DNA of 64,000 bases from Locusta migratoria (GCA_026315105.1 CM048744.1:346675668-346739667); one strand, 5' to 3'. Positions 10,914 through 22,723 are shown, numbered from the stretch's first letter. Translations and numbers: made by a program. The notes: generated by a model from the sequence alone, not told the origin.

Positions 10914-11918
10914 ACATCTACATCTACATACATACTCCGCAATCCACCGTAAGGTACGTGACGGAGAGTACACTGTACCAGTACTAGGCATTTCTTTTCC
11001 TATTCCACTCCCAAATGGAACGAGGAAAAAAAATGCCTATACGCCTCCGTACGAGCCCTAATTTCTCTTATCTTGTCTTTGTGATCTTTACGCGAAATGT
11101 AAATAGGCGGCAGCAGATCGTACTACACTCAGCTTCAAATTCCGGCCCTCTAAATTTACTCAACAGAAACTCACGAAAAGAACGTCTTCTTTCTTCCAGC
11201 GATCCCCAATTGAGTTGCCGGAGCATTTCCGTGACACTCGCGCATTGGTCGACCCTACCGATAACAAATCTAGCTGCTCGCCTCTGAACTGCTTCTATGT
11301 CTTCCTTTAAACTGATCTGCTGCGGGTCCCAAACACTTGAGCAATACTCAAGACGTGGTCGTACAAGCGTTTTATACGCGGTCTCCTTTACAGGTGAAGT
11401 ACATCTTCACAAGATTCTCCCAATAAACCGAAGTCGGCTGTCCGCATTACTCACAACTGTCCTTACATGCTCGTTCCATTTCATATCGCTCTGCAATGTT
11501 ACGCCTAGATATTTGAACGACGCGACAGCATCAAGAAACTCGCTACTAATGCTGTATTCGAACATTATAGGATTGTTTTTTCTACTCATGCGCATCACCT
11601 TACATTTTTTTACAGTGAGAGCTAGCTGCCATTCTTTACACCAACTAGAAATTTTGTCTAAGTCATCCTGTATGCTATTACAGTCAGTTAAAGACGACAC
11701 CCTCCCATACACCACAGCATCATCAGCAAACAGCCGCAAATTACAATTTACTCTGTCCCTCAGTTCATTTATATAGATAGGAAATAATAGCGGTCCTATC
11801 ACACTCCCCTGGGACACGCCTGACGATACACTCGTCTCTGATGAACACTCGCCGTCGAGAACAACGTACTGCGTTCTTTTATTTAGGAAGTCTTCCAGCC
11901 AGTCACAGATCTGTGAAC
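10914..11918 (-). pseudogene. LINE copy B, 5'-truncated reverse transcriptase
   Basis: The 3' end is at the left with catctacatctacatac, followed by the 3' UTR and C-terminal region. The minus frame 11817-11407 holds SQGSVIGPLLF, LFADDAVVYG and FKYLGVTL. Upstream ICDWLEDFLNKRTQYVVLDG reaches about 11918, where homology stops. It is a different subfamily from copies A, C, D and E but shares the same type of tail. The junction at 11918 runs directly into a mariner-type ORF. Confidence 0.8.
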
Positions 11919-12443
11919 CTTACCCTTGTCCGCTTCTTTTATTTGCTGAACAACACTCACACGGTAAGGTTTCATTTTTAAGCCAAGAAGGATGCGTTGA
12001 CGTGACCTGCGAGATATTCCACATTGCTGTGATAATCGCCGTGTTGACTTGTAGGGACTTCTTTCAATTTGTGCCGTCACGTTTGTCACACCTTCAGGTG
12101 TACGTACAGTCGGTGCCTTATTTCACTTTGAATTAAGAACACTGCATGTCGAACGCCACTTTCTCACAAAATCGGGATCGTCGATTTTGCAGGAATATTA
12201 CTTTCAGGAAACTTTTCATGAAAAGTGTCACGAAGTACTTTAATGGATTCAGTCCGCACATATTTTTCAACAATGAACACACATTCTTCAATGGAGTACA
12301 TGGTTTATAACGACCACTTTTTGTAGGAACTACTGACACGCTACTGCTGCTGGAAAGCGGCAAAGCAACTGACAAGCTAGTAAATCTAGTTAAGCGCGTT
12401 CGCATTCCGGTTCGGGCCCGTTTTATGTGCGCCACTCTGTACA
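11919..12443 (-). pseudogene. Mariner-like transposase N-terminus and terminal repeat, cut by a LINE
   Basis: Reading leftwards, a terminal motif 'acagagtggcgcacataaaa' (about 12443) is followed by MYSIEECVFIVEKYVRTESI (about 12300), then ERSPYKSTRRLSQQCGISRR and LKMKPYRVSVVQQIKEADK. These are helix-turn-helix domains of the transposase type often labelled DUF4817. An early stop and frameshifts are present. The DDE domain is missing because LINE copy B begins at 11918. Confidence 0.65.
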
Positions 12444-12738
12444 ATAGTGCGTGAGCGCACCCGCTAAAATGTTTCCGTCTCCTACATACAGTTTACAGAA
12501 GGTCGAATAAAATATCATATGATTTACATAGATAGTATGGTAACTTTAGTTCATAGTTCATCGACGTTATTGTTGAGAACTATCCAGCGAACTTTGTCAG
12601 AGGATGTATTTTGAGTCCTACTGGGTTTGCTTTTAATTGTTGGTGATGCTGGCAACTAGTTAGACTGGCTGATTAATAAAGGGACATAAGGTGCATCAGG
12701 CGAGCTGGCTGTTGGACTGAGGCTGTGTTGCGGTGCAG
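12444..12738 (+). other. End of the intron upstream of exon a
   Basis: AT-rich sequence between the mariner-like terminal repeat and the exon a acceptor. I see no ORF and no clear repeat. It should contain the branch point, but the stretch before the AG is purine/GT-rich, so the acceptor looks weak. Confidence 0.4.
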
Positions 12739-13122
12739 GCGACCAAGGACGCGGGCGCGATCGCGGGTCTGAACGTGCTGCGCATCATCAACGAGCCGAC
12801 GGCGGCGGCGCTGGCCTACGGGCTGGACAAGGGCTTCGTGGGCGAGCGCAACGTGCTCATCTTCGACCTGGGCGGCGGCACGTTCGACGTGTCGGTGCTC
12901 ACCATCGACGAGGGCTCGCTGTTCGAGGTGCGCTCCACGGCCGGCGACACGCACCTGGGCGGCGAGGACTTCGACAACCGGCTGGTGGCGCACCTGGCCG
13001 AGGAGTTCCGGCGCAAGTTCAAGCGCGACCTCAACGACAGCCCGCGCGCCCTGCGCAGGCTGCGCACCGCCGCCGAGCGCGCCAAGCGCGAGCTCTCCGC
13101 CACCACAGAGTCCACCATACAG
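12739..13122 (+). CDS. Hsc70-like: Hsp70 exon a: nucleotide-binding domain, middle part
   Basis: This 128-codon exon begins after the acceptor ...gtgcag and starts ATKDAG. In the family that sequence follows DSQRQ, so the glutamine lies at the end of the previous exon outside the window. It contains INEPTAAALAYG (connect-1 segment with the catalytic Glu) and DLGGGTFDVS (phosphate-2 loop with the Asp/Thr/Asp that handle ATP), then GDTHLGGEDFDNR and the RRLRTAAERAKRELS helix. It ends ESTIQ before gtcagc. The acceptor has a weak pyrimidine tract. Antisense ORFs of 165 and 108 codons over this exon are by-products of its high GC. Confidence 0.93.
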
Positions 13123-13290
13123 GTCAGCGCCTGCACCGCCACTAGCCGCGTAAGGCGGCCCGCTAGCCACCCGTGAGAAGTCCCTTACCCATTATGCCGA
13201 AGGCCTCACAAAGGCCATCACAGACAGACATTACCATATCCCCACACACCACCAATCTTCCCTCCAACCTCTAATGTTTTACTTGGTTCT

Positions 13291-14468
13291 TCTACATCTA
13301 CATAGATACTCTGCAAATCACATTCAAGTGCCTGGCAGAGGGTTCATTAACCACTTTCATAACTTTTCTCTACCGTTCCATTCTCTAATAGCACGCGGGA
13401 AGAAAGAACACCTAAATCGTTCCGTTTTCGAACTGATTTCTCTTATTTTATTGGGATGGTCATGTCTCCCTAAGTAGGTGGGTGCTAGCAAAATATTTTC
13501 ACATTCAGAACTAAAAGTCGGTGATTGAAACTTTGCAAACAGATCACGTCACAATGAATAACGTCTTTCTTTTAATGATTTCCACCCCAATTCGTGCAAA
13601 ATTTCCGTGACGCTCCCCCCCCCCCCCTCCGTAACGTGATAAAACAAAACGAGCTGCCCTTCTCTGAACCTTGTCAATGTCTTCCGTCAGCCGGCCGCGG
13701 TGGCCGAGGTGACTGAGGCGCTCCAGTCACGGTCAGCACGGCCACTACGGTCGGGGGTTCGAATCCCCCCTCGGGCATGGATATTTGTGCCGTCCTAGTT
13801 CGTAAGTAGTTTATAAGTAGTTTGTAAGTTTAGGGACTGATGACCCCGTAGTTAAGTCCCATAAGCTTAACAAACATTTGAACATTTTTTTTTTGTCTTC
13901 CGTCAGTCCCATCTGGTGAGGGTCCCACAAGGGGCAACAGTACTCCAGGAGAGGACGCACAAGTGTGATGTAGGCAGTCTCTTTGGTGGAGCTGGTGCAT
14001 CTTCGAAGCGTTCTGCCAATGAAACGTAACCTTTGGTTCGCCTTGCCCACAATATTTTCTGTGTGTTCTCTCCAGTCAAAGTTGTTCGTAATTGTAACTC
14101 CTAGGTATTTGGTAGAATCTACGACCTTAAGGTTTGACTGATTTATGGCGTAACTGAAGTTCAGCGGATTTCTTTTAGTGGTCATGTGTATTACTTCACA
14201 CTTTTCTTTATTTAGTGTCAATTGCCAATTTTCGCACCAAGTAGAAATTTTGTCTAAATCGCTTTGCAGTTGCTTTTGATCCTCAATTGACTTCACTAAA
14301 CGATAAACGACAGCATCATCCGCGAACAATCTAAGGGAGCTATTCAGATTGTCTCCTAAATCGTTTATAAACACGAGGAAGAGTAGGGGACCTATAACGC
14401 TTCCCTGTGGAAAGCCAGATATCACTTCTGTTTTACTCGATGACTTACCGTCAATTACAACGAACACT
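13291..14468 (-). pseudogene. LINE copy C, 5'-truncated, split by a SINE
   Basis: The 3' tail tctacatctacatag lies at 13291. The RT piece 14467-13907 shows FVVIDGKSSSKTEVISG, PQGSVIGPLLFLVFINDL, LFADDAVVYR and YLGVTITNNFDW. It is cut at 13907 by a SINE-A, and the C-terminal part continues at 13677-13350. A C run at 13615-13627 and other changes break the frame. It is very close to copy A in sequence. Confidence 0.85.
13691..13893 (+). mobile_element. SINE-A copy inside LINE copy C, 13-bp target duplication
   Basis: A complete main-type SINE from 'ccggccgcggtggccgagg' to 'aacatttttttttt'. tgtcttccgtcag is present at 13678-13690 and again at 13894-13906. The SINE is younger than LINE copy C. 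Confidence 0.95.
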
Positions 14469-15600
14469 TCTTAAGTAATTACATTCTATTCCACCACTTC
14501 CAAACAAGATACTTAGCTTTTCAACATTACGATCTATGGGGGGTTCTGCTGGCTGCAAATTTATTCACCTGGGGCGTCGTGGTAGAAATAAATACTCGTA
14601 TGTACAATTTTTCACTTCTTCTTTAATTTGAATCAGACTTCTTCTCCACCAAAACATTACAACTTAATAACGTACACAATGGAACAGAACTTAAATGATA
14701 GTACTTCCATTTTAAAACGCAGAGTAACACAGATTCCAGAGCACTTCAGAATCGCCGAAACTCGAACTCCCCTATGCAAGGCGGTGAGGCAAATATATAA
14801 CATCGACAATAATGACATTACATTCTGCATTGTTCATAACAATTTTATATACTAATTTACAATTACCAAACACATAAGTAAAACATTTCTTGTACACCAA
14901 AAGTAACCACAATATAAAATGAAAACTATACATACAATAATTTTAGATGGCACATATCTTTTTAAGTCGAAATCTCAATTCATTTTTGTTTGATAACAAA
15001 GGGCGATGTTAAATGTCAATTAATTTGTTAATGAGTACATCATACATGTTCCTAACATATATTGAACTATCAAATATCTTCGCCATTCTCAAAATAGGTT
15101 CAAAATCTCACCTTAGTCAATATATACAATGAATTACAATATTCAAATTTCGACTATTACATTAATTAACACAATTAGCTGGTCAACACAACTTGTTAAT
15201 GAGCCTAACCTATATACAATGCTATTTATTTTAAGGACATTTTGTTTTTGATGTCTTTTCTTACTAGTTCTTGAAATAATGTACAATGACAAAACTATTG
15301 TTTATAGAACTGTCTGGAAAGCAAATATACGAATCTCTTAATTAATTACATCTATAACTTGTTAACTAATCACAGTATCACCAAACACTGTCCTACAATG
15401 ATCCTAGGCTGGCTCTATCGTTTTTAACTAACTTCACACGCAACATGTATCACTATTGAACCACTCGATTCCGGGTCCGACGCAGACGGTATCGTACATA
15501 ACCCTGGACTGGAGCAACTAAATCACATCCTTCGCCAGGCCTTTGATTGTCATCACGCCTTGAAACGAGAGACATCTACCCAAGATCCTTCGGACCCCTT
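14469..15600. other. Unassigned AT-rich intron sequence
   Basis: Low-complexity AT-rich stretch with only short random ORFs. No family recognised. Confidence 0.35.
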
Positions 15601-16223
15601 CTAAAGTGGTGTTCTGTCACTCACCCAACCTCCACAACATCCTAGTCCATCCTAAGCCACTCCCAACCGCAACCCCTTACCACAGGGATCATATCCTTGT
15701 GGAATACCCCAATGAAAAACCTGCCCAATCTACCCACCCAGCACTTCCTATTCCACTCCTGTCACAGGCTTATTCTACCCCATCAGAGGGCGGGCCACCT
15801 GTGAAAGCAGCCACGTGACATACCAACTCTGCTGCAATCATTGCACAGCGTCTTATATTGGTATGATGACGAACCAGCTGTCCATAAGGATGAATGGCCA
15901 ATGCCAAACTGTGGCAAAAAGCAAGCTGGACCACCCTGTGGCACAGCCACTTACAATATTCCCTTAATAAATTAATTTTTTATTTTTCCTTATTATTCTT
16001 ATCGTTTCAAATCTCCCCACTACCTCCCCACACTCCTCTCCACCTCCCTTTTATCCTCTCCCACCTCTTCCCTTCAATGTATTCATTGCCGCAATTCAAA
16101 TTACCGCTTATCAGAGTCTTTACAATCCACCATGCAACGTGGAACTCTCCATCCCCACCTTTACCTGGCATCCTTCCCCCTCCACTCCTCATCTCAATCA
16201 CATTATATATATCGTGTCTGTCC
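15600..16223 (+). repeat. C-rich dispersed repeat remnant
   Basis: A strand-biased C/T-rich stretch (many CCT, CCAC words) reading 'catccccacctttacctggc'. A related stretch occurs at about 61374-61440 ('cattcccacccttgcctggc'). This suggests two old copies of one dispersed element, perhaps the end of a retrotransposon. No intact ORF. Confidence 0.45.
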
Positions 16224-16237
16224 TTTCGGACATGTCC

Positions 16238-16437
16238 GGCCGGCCGCGGTGGTCGAGGGGACTGAGGCGCTTCAGTCACGGTCTGCACGGCCACTACGAT
16301 CGGGGGTTCGAATCCCCCCTCGGGCATGGATATTTGTGCTGTCCTTAGGATAAGCTAGTTGATAAGTAGTTTGTAAGTTTAGGGACTGATAACCCCGTAG
16401 TTAAGTCCCATAAGCTTAACAAACATTTGAACATTTT
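16238..16437 (+). mobile_element. SINE-A copy with 14-bp target duplication
   Basis: A complete main-type SINE. tttcggacatgtcc is repeated at 16224-16237 and 16438-16451. Removing the SINE restores a palindrome-like target, gtctgtcctttcggacatgt followed by ccaatagaacagacacc. Confidence 0.95.
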
Positions 16438-16501
16438 TTTCGGACATGTCCAATAGAACAGACACCACTTTCGATCCTGCAGTTATTATCTATTAGTATT
16501 A

Positions 16502-16583
16502 GTATTTACGGAATGTATGACATTAAGTGGGTACACATTTTCAGCTTTGCCCATTCGCAGTTAATGTCATACATTCCGTGAAT
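16502..16583. repeat. Short inverted repeat (hairpin)
   Basis: 'atttacggaatgtatgacat' near 16502 and its near-exact reverse complement 'atgtcatacattccgtgaat' near 16563 are separated by about 38 bases. It could be the core of a small foldback element. Confidence 0.75.
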
Positions 16584-17062
16584 ATGAACATACTAGATGC
16601 TTGTTGTTCTGGAGTGGCCGGACCTGGTAGTTGTGCGTGTATAGTTATCTGAGTGATTGCGTGAATGTATGTGTTTAAGTTGTGTAAATTTGACTATCTA
16701 TTTTCGTATCTCTCACCAGCTCAGCGAGCCTATCCGACATTATTGACAGTCCAATCGTATTTTCCATTGTTAATAGTTTATAAATTTTTTATAACTTACA
16801 TAAGTGAGAGTAAGTAATCTGTAATTCTTTTTCACATGTGTCAAGTCTTTTCTATTGTGTGTGACAATTCCTTGTGTCACATGATCAGTGTGTTGTGAAC
16901 ATGCTTAATTTGTAAATTAATAATAATGGCAATTCACTCTTAAGATTAAGATAGGGAGGGATTAGAAGCACTCATAGTAAGAACGGATTATTATTACAGA
17001 TCTTCAATTCCTTGAAATGGTATGCCTGTAAACACACGAGTTATAATACTAAAAGAATCAAA
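16584..17062. other. Unassigned AT-rich intron sequence
   Basis: No gene or recognisable repeat. Confidence 0.35.
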
Positions 17063-17075
17063 TATGAAATCATGT

Positions 17076-17267
17076 TCAAATGTTTGTAAAGCTTATGGGA
17101 CTTAACTACGGGGTCATCAGTCCCTAAACTTACAAACTACTTATGAACTACTTACGAACTAGGACGGCACAAATATCCATGCCCGAGGGGGGATTCGAAC
17201 CCCCGACCGTAGTGGCCGGGCTGACCGTGACTGGAGCGCCTCAGTCACCTCGGCCACCGCGGCCGGC
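17076..17267 (-). mobile_element. SINE-A copy with 13-bp near-identical target duplication
   Basis: The tail is at the left and the head (ccaccgcggccggc) at the right. Flanks are tatgaaatcatgt (17063-17075) and tatgtaatcatgt (17268-17280), with one mismatch. Confidence 0.92.
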
Positions 17268-17444
17268 TATGTAATCATGTACGACATCTCAAAACACCAC
17301 TCATCGAACACTAACGAAAGTCGATAGCAGTTCCTGTGGTGTGCGATATGGTGTGTGACGTTAAAATGATGTCACGTGTGTACTGCGAACTGTGTGATAT
17401 CTGCATAAGGAGGTTAAATTAAATTTGCATATACATGGGAAATA

Positions 17445-20106
17445 CGAGGGTTGGAACTTAAATAGTAGCAACTATTTATTGACATCCAATACAGTAGCGT
17501 AACATGTTTGCACATGTTATTGTCCCTCAAAGTAGTCACCAGCGTTGTTTATAACCTTTTGCCAGCTATGTGGAAGGCGTAGTATACCGTTAGCAGAGCC
17601 TGTTCTGTTGATGGTCCTAATAGTGCTGTCTACTGCCTGTGGTTCCTTCATCTTCGGAATCAAATGAAAGTCACAAGGACTTAAGTCCGGGGAGTATGGT
17701 GAATGGTACAGTACTTCCCCATCCCATCGACCGAACAGAGCAGCTACAGCTTGCGCTGTATGCGTCCCCGCCAATGTCGTGCAAAATGATGGGTGCGTTG
17801 CGCAGAAAGTCTTCTACATCTACATCTACATGGGATACTCTGAAAATCACATTTAAGTGCCTGGCAGAGGGTGCATCGAACCACCGTTATACTATTTTAT
17901 CTCCCATTCCATTCTCGAATAGCGCGCGGGAAGAATGAACACCTGAATCTCTCCGTTCGGGCTCGGATTTCTCGTATTTTATTCTGATGATCATTTCTAC
18001 CTATGTAAGTGGGAGTCAACAATATATTTTCGCATTCGGAGGAGAATGTTAGGCGATTGTAGTTTCGTAAGTAGCCCACGCCGCAGCGATAAGCGTCGTT
18101 GTTGTAATGATTCCCATCCCAGATCCTGTACCATTTCCGTAACGCTGTCTCCCGAGTATCGCGACAATACGAAACGAGCTGTCCTTCTTTGGACTCTTTC
18201 GATGTCCTCCGTCAAACCTGATAAGGATCCCACACTGGGCAGCAATATTCCATAAAAGGGCGGACAAGCGTAGTGTACGCAGTTTCTTTAGTAGTTCTGT
18301 TGCATCTTTTAAGGGTTCTGCCTTTCCCACGACACTATCTACGTGTTCTTTCCAATTTAAGTCAGAAGTAATTGTAATTCCTAGGTATTTTGTGGAGTTT
18401 ACGGCCTTCACATTTGATTGATTTATCATGTAAACAAAGTTTAACGGATTTCTTTTCGTACTTAATTTAGAGTCAAATGCCAATTCTTACACCATACAGA
18501 TATCTTATTCAAATCGTTCTGCAGTTGGTTTCGATCTTCAGATGATTTTACTAGACGGTAAATGACGGCGTCATCTGCAAACAACCTAAGAGAGCTACAT
18601 AGATTTTCCCCTAAATCGTTTATGTAAATAAGGAACAGCAGAGGACCAATAACACTACCCTGTGGAACGCCCGATATCACCCCTGTTTTAGTCGATGCCT
18701 TATCATCGATTACTACGAACTGTGTCCTCTCTGAGAGGAAATCCCCTATCCAGTCGCAAATTTGGAGCGATATACCGTAACCACGCAATTTGATTAAAAG
18801 CCGTTTGTGAGGTACGGTGTCAAAAGCCTTCTGGAAATCAAGGAATACTGAATCAATTTGCGAACCCTTGTCGATAGCACCCATCACTTCGTGTGAATAA
18901 AGAGCTAATTGTGTTTCGCATGAACGATATTTTCTAAATCCATGTTGACCTTGGGCCAATAGAACATTCTGTTCGAGATAATTCATAATATTTGAATACA
19001 GGATATGTTCCAAAACCCTGCTGCAAAATGGAAGTCAATGAATTAGACCTGTAGTTTAATGGGTTACACCTACTGCCTTTCTTGAATATCGGTGTGACGT
19101 GTGCAACTTTCTAATCTTTTGGTACAGATCCTTCTTTCAGAGCGGTTGTATATAGCTGTTAAGTAAGGAGCTATCGTCAGCATAATCAGATAGAAATCTA
19201 ATGGGTATACAATCCGGACCAGAAGATCTGTTCTTGTTAAGTTATTTTAGTTGCTTCGCTACTCCGATGATATCTACTTCTACGTTACCAATTGCGGCAT
19301 CTGTTCGTAATTCGAAATCTGGAATATTGGTTTCGTCTTCTTTGGTGAATGAGTTTCTAAAAGCTATGTTTAGTAACTCTGCTTTAGTAGCGCTGTCATC
19401 GGCAGGATCGCCATTACTATCACGTAGTGAGGGTATTGTTTGTGTTTTGTCCCTAGTATATTTAACATATGACCAAAATCTCTTAGGGTTTTCAGTCAAA
19501 TTTCGAGAAAGAGTTTCGTTGTCATAAGTATTGTAGGCATCTCTCATTGAAGTCCTCGCTGAATTTCGAGCTTCTGTGTAGGACCGCCAATACTGGGAAT
19601 TTTGTGTTCGTTTAAATTTAGTATGCCTTTTCCGTTGCTTTTGCAACAGTGTCCTTACCTGTTTTGTGTACCAAGGAGGATCACCTCCTTCTTTCGCAAA
19701 GAAGGTCGTAGGTGATGCTCCAAAAACGAACAGTAATACTGTGTATTGACAGTCTGCCGTGGAGGATCGTAATTCGTTAGGATAACACAATCACAGTCGA
19801 ACACGAGAATCACCATAACTTTCACCATACTGGGGCTCTTGAACAACTTAATGACACTGTCGTGCTGTATCTCTGGCACATTCAATCTTGATGCAACTCC
19901 GTTATTCCTGTTTCGGAAACAAAATGACACCATTATGTTAGACCACTCGCTCACAAGTGACTGTGATTCTGTGCACGCCGGTGATGTGGGATGGGCGAGG
20001 TCATTTGCTCGGAGGTAAGTTAGGTATGTCAACAACGTGTGCTATCAGCGACAATAGTAGACTCCATTGCATAGTGTCTCCACAGCAGTTGAAGTTCCAA
20101 ACCTCA
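17445..20106 (-). mobile_element. Mariner-like element split by a LINE
   Basis: The terminal sequence 'cgagggttggaacttaaata' at 17445 pairs with 'gaagttccaaacctca' ending at 20106; TA lies outside both ends (17443-17444, 20107-20108). Minus-strand transposase pieces: VMVILVFDCDCVILT and SFLEHHLRPSLRKK (about 19900-19680), then, beyond the LINE, FLRNAPIILHD (about 17810), SPYSPDLSPCDFHLIPKMKE and GDYFEGQ ending at 17517. Excluding the LINE it is about 0.8 kb, so the transposase 5' half is also deleted. Confidence 0.8.
17814..19680 (-). pseudogene. LINE copy D, longest of its family here
   Basis: The 3' end is tctacatctacatctacatg (17814). Protein pieces in order: DPPWYTKQVRTLLQKQ and NPKRFWSYVKYTR (pre-RT linker), QHGFRKYRSCETQLA, VFLDFQKAFDTVPHKR, GVPQGSVIGPLLFLIYINDL, LFADDAVIYR, then RCSFFPRAIREWNGR. 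The upstream endonuclease is missing (5' truncation at about 19680). Frameshifts separate the pieces. It interrupts the mariner between LRPSLRKK and FLRNAP, with a possible short agaag duplication. Confidence 0.88.
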
Positions 20107-20107
20107 T

Positions 20108-20525
20108 ATAGTATTTTATTTTTATTATTTATTGGAAACCTGTTTCAATGGACCAAGCCATCATCTTCAGGCTCTTGTAATAGAGTAATCTGCATTTTGC
20201 TGCGTTAAAAACGCACGTTCATAGAACATTGTAGCAAGGAGGTTCGCCTTGCAATAATGTTCTATGAATGTGTGACACTAGTTATTTTGTTGTATAATAG
20301 CGTAATCTGCATTTTGCTGCGTTAAAAACAACAAAATAACTGGTGTCGCACGTTCATAGAACATTATAACAAGGAGGTTCGCCTTGCTATAATGTTCTAT
20401 GAATGTGTGGCATCAGTTGTAGTTTTTGACGCAGCAAAATGCAGATTACCCTAATATAAAGGCCTGAAGATGATGGCTTGGTCCATTGAAACTGGTTTCC
20501 AATAAATAATAAAATGAAAATACAA
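20108..20525. mobile_element. Palindromic element with doubled hairpin core
   Basis: Outer arms: 'caatggaccaagccatcatc' near 20147 and its complement 'gatgatggcttggtccattg' near 20470; both arms continue to an 'aatctgcattttgctgcgtt' block. The interior holds two copies of a hairpin unit (cgttcatagaacatt...aaggaggttcgcctt...aatgttctatgaatg), at about 20216-20268 and 20351-20405. No ORF. It abuts the mariner end at 20106. Confidence 0.8.
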
Positions 20526-20613
20526 CTGACCGCATTATTATTCATTATTATATATACGGCTTAAGCTCCAGCGTTCAATACATAAGATGGACAAAATCAA
20601 CCTAAACCTCATA

Positions 20614-22361
20614 CAGTAAAACTTCCCTTAACGGACACTTCCCAATAGCGGACTCCGCTGAATAGCGGTCATTTCAAAATTCCCCTGCAAAACAGCATTA
20701 GCCTTTATGCTAAAATTATTCCGAATAGCGGACATTTTCAGTAGCGGACACGGACACCTTAATATGTCTCCCAATAACAATCAAAACTTCCAAATAATTT
20801 ACAGCGTGAAAGAATCAGTGCACTCTTGCGTGTCAAAAGTCTGAGTGCCGTCAATTGTAACGTGTGTTGATTGAAGATTTAGCGTGTTTCTTGTTCGTAT
20901 TGCGCGGTTTCATGGCACTGCCATCTATTGGAACTTCTCGGAAGTTCAGTACGTACAGTATTGCTTCATGCCGAGCAGAGAAATACAATCAGAGTGCGGC
21001 GCCAAACACTTCCCGCCTGTTGTCGGTACCACAGACGAAGCCAAGCTTTCAACAGTTAACGCACTGTTGTGTTTCAGCGTGGGCTTGGGTAGGACAGGGG
21101 AGAGGCGATAGGTGTATCGAATGTTTTCATTCGATAGCTGCCTCAGCCTGGTTTCAAAAGTCAAAAGCTTTGTCTAATGCGTCTTGAGTGTTTTCTTGTT
21201 GTTCTTCTCTGTGTTTTCTGTTTGAAGTTTCGTGCTCGCGCTACATGCTTTAAAATGTCCTGAGCCAAATACCAAAAAAGAATCATTCGAGTGCGTGTAA
21301 AATAAATAAAATAAAAAATAAAGGTATTTCAACGTCGGTATGAGTGCGATTACTGATTCAGAAACAAATTGATCAGAAATTTAAACATGTTGTTCCATTC
21401 AAGCGTCAAGCAGTGCAATGAAATCTCGAAAAAGAATGAGAAATTTTACTGAATTTTAATCTGCTAAGCGACTGATTTATCAGTCACCTGTTCCTCTCTT
21501 TATGCTTTTCTTCAACTACTTTGAGTATTACTGTTTTCGCATAGCTTTTTTTTCCCTTATTTATCGTTACTCTTTTACTATAAGCCTCATCCATAGATAC
21601 TTTGTTAGCAGCTGATTGTTATTCATTCCATAATCTTTGCACTTAGCGTTGATTCAACTACTACATGTATATTTATTAAGCAATAGTACAAAAATGTAAT
21701 TGTTAATTTTATTCCATTATATGAGCTATCTTTATTACAATCTATTTGGTTCGAAACTGCTTGAAATGTCTGTAATCGACTTTTATACGTTCTATAGCCT
21801 TATTGTATACCAATGCACTTGTTGGTCTGTATAGAGACCAGAAGAATGGCACTCAAGCGCCCGAAACCGGTCGTTAAAGATCAAAATAAATAACAACAAG
21901 CAACTGGTTGCTGCATTTCATTAATTTATAGAAGAGAAAAGGTTCAGTTACAAGAGGCTTTATTTTTGTGGCATGAACAAATAAGAGCCTAAGGCGTGCT
22001 AGTTAAGGTCCTATACTTCGTCTAAAAGCGAGGACTTTTTATAAGTTCATTGAAGAAAAGGAGGAAGAATACCTCGGAAATTACGGCTGACTGGATCGGT
22101 TCAAGAAGCGGCGTGGCATTCGCACGTTTTACGGCCATACTTAGCGGTATTGACGCCATTCGGTGTGTTTCACGCGTGAAAACAAGGAGACTTTGGTTTT
22201 TATCTGTGATTTTCGATATGCGAACCGGCCGCCATACCGATCGTTTCGGATAAACGGTAGTTTACCATTTTGTATTTTATCCTTTTCTTAACAGCGGACA
22301 TTTCTTAAAAGCGGACAGTTTTATTTTCCCCATTGCCGTCCGTTATTCAGAAGTTTTACTG
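20614..22361. mobile_element. pogo/Tigger-like non-autonomous element, 1748 bp
   Basis: It starts 'cagtaaaacttcccttaacg' and ends 'cgttattcagaagttttactg'-like in inverted orientation, with TA at 20612-20613 and 22362-22363. Subterminal 'agcggac' motifs recur inside both ends (20655, 20735; 22296, 22311), typical of this superfamily. The inner ORFs (107 and 72 codons) match no transposase I know. Confidence 0.8.
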
Positions 22362-22363
22362 TA

Positions 22364-22723
22364 TATGTTTCTGGAGACTTTCTTGGTGTATTTCAGTAAT
22401 GAAGTATTCTTGGATTATTAGGGAGTGGTATTTTCTTTTTGTCGAAACATTTCAATGAATTTCGCAACCTTAATGTTCACTTCGCCTAAAGATTAATGGA
22501 TACGGAATCCATTCGAACCGTTGCGACTAAGCCGATGCCACTCGGCTAATAACCTGGGAAGATTTCATACGTAGGAAGTTGGTATAACTTCCGTGAATAG
22601 CAAAGATGTAGAACAAAAGTTGGATTAGTGAAAAAGTTGTGCATTTCTTTTTTGAATGAACCCGGTAGTTCATCTGTGGCTGGCGTATAGTGCAACAAAT
22701 GTAGAGCTTACGTGTGGGGCCAG
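22364..22723 (+). other. Intron sequence upstream of exon b
   Basis: AT-rich, without repeat or ORF, ending in the exon b acceptor. No strong pyrimidine tract is seen. Confidence 0.4.

Noticed and set aside
12673..13170. Long antisense ORFs (165 and 108 codons) across Hsp70 exon a, and similar shadows over exon b and d
   Set aside because: High-GC coding sequence produces antisense and other-frame ORFs; the translations (Ala/Arg/Val rich) show no domain, and antisense ORFs over Hsp70 genes are a well-known artefact.
15600..15820. 70-codon Pro-rich ORF as a gene
   Set aside because: It follows from the C-rich repeat composition and has no start, splice or family support.
20946..21187. Transposase inside the pogo-like element
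   Set aside because: The two ORFs there have no helix-turn-helix or DDE pattern I can recognise.
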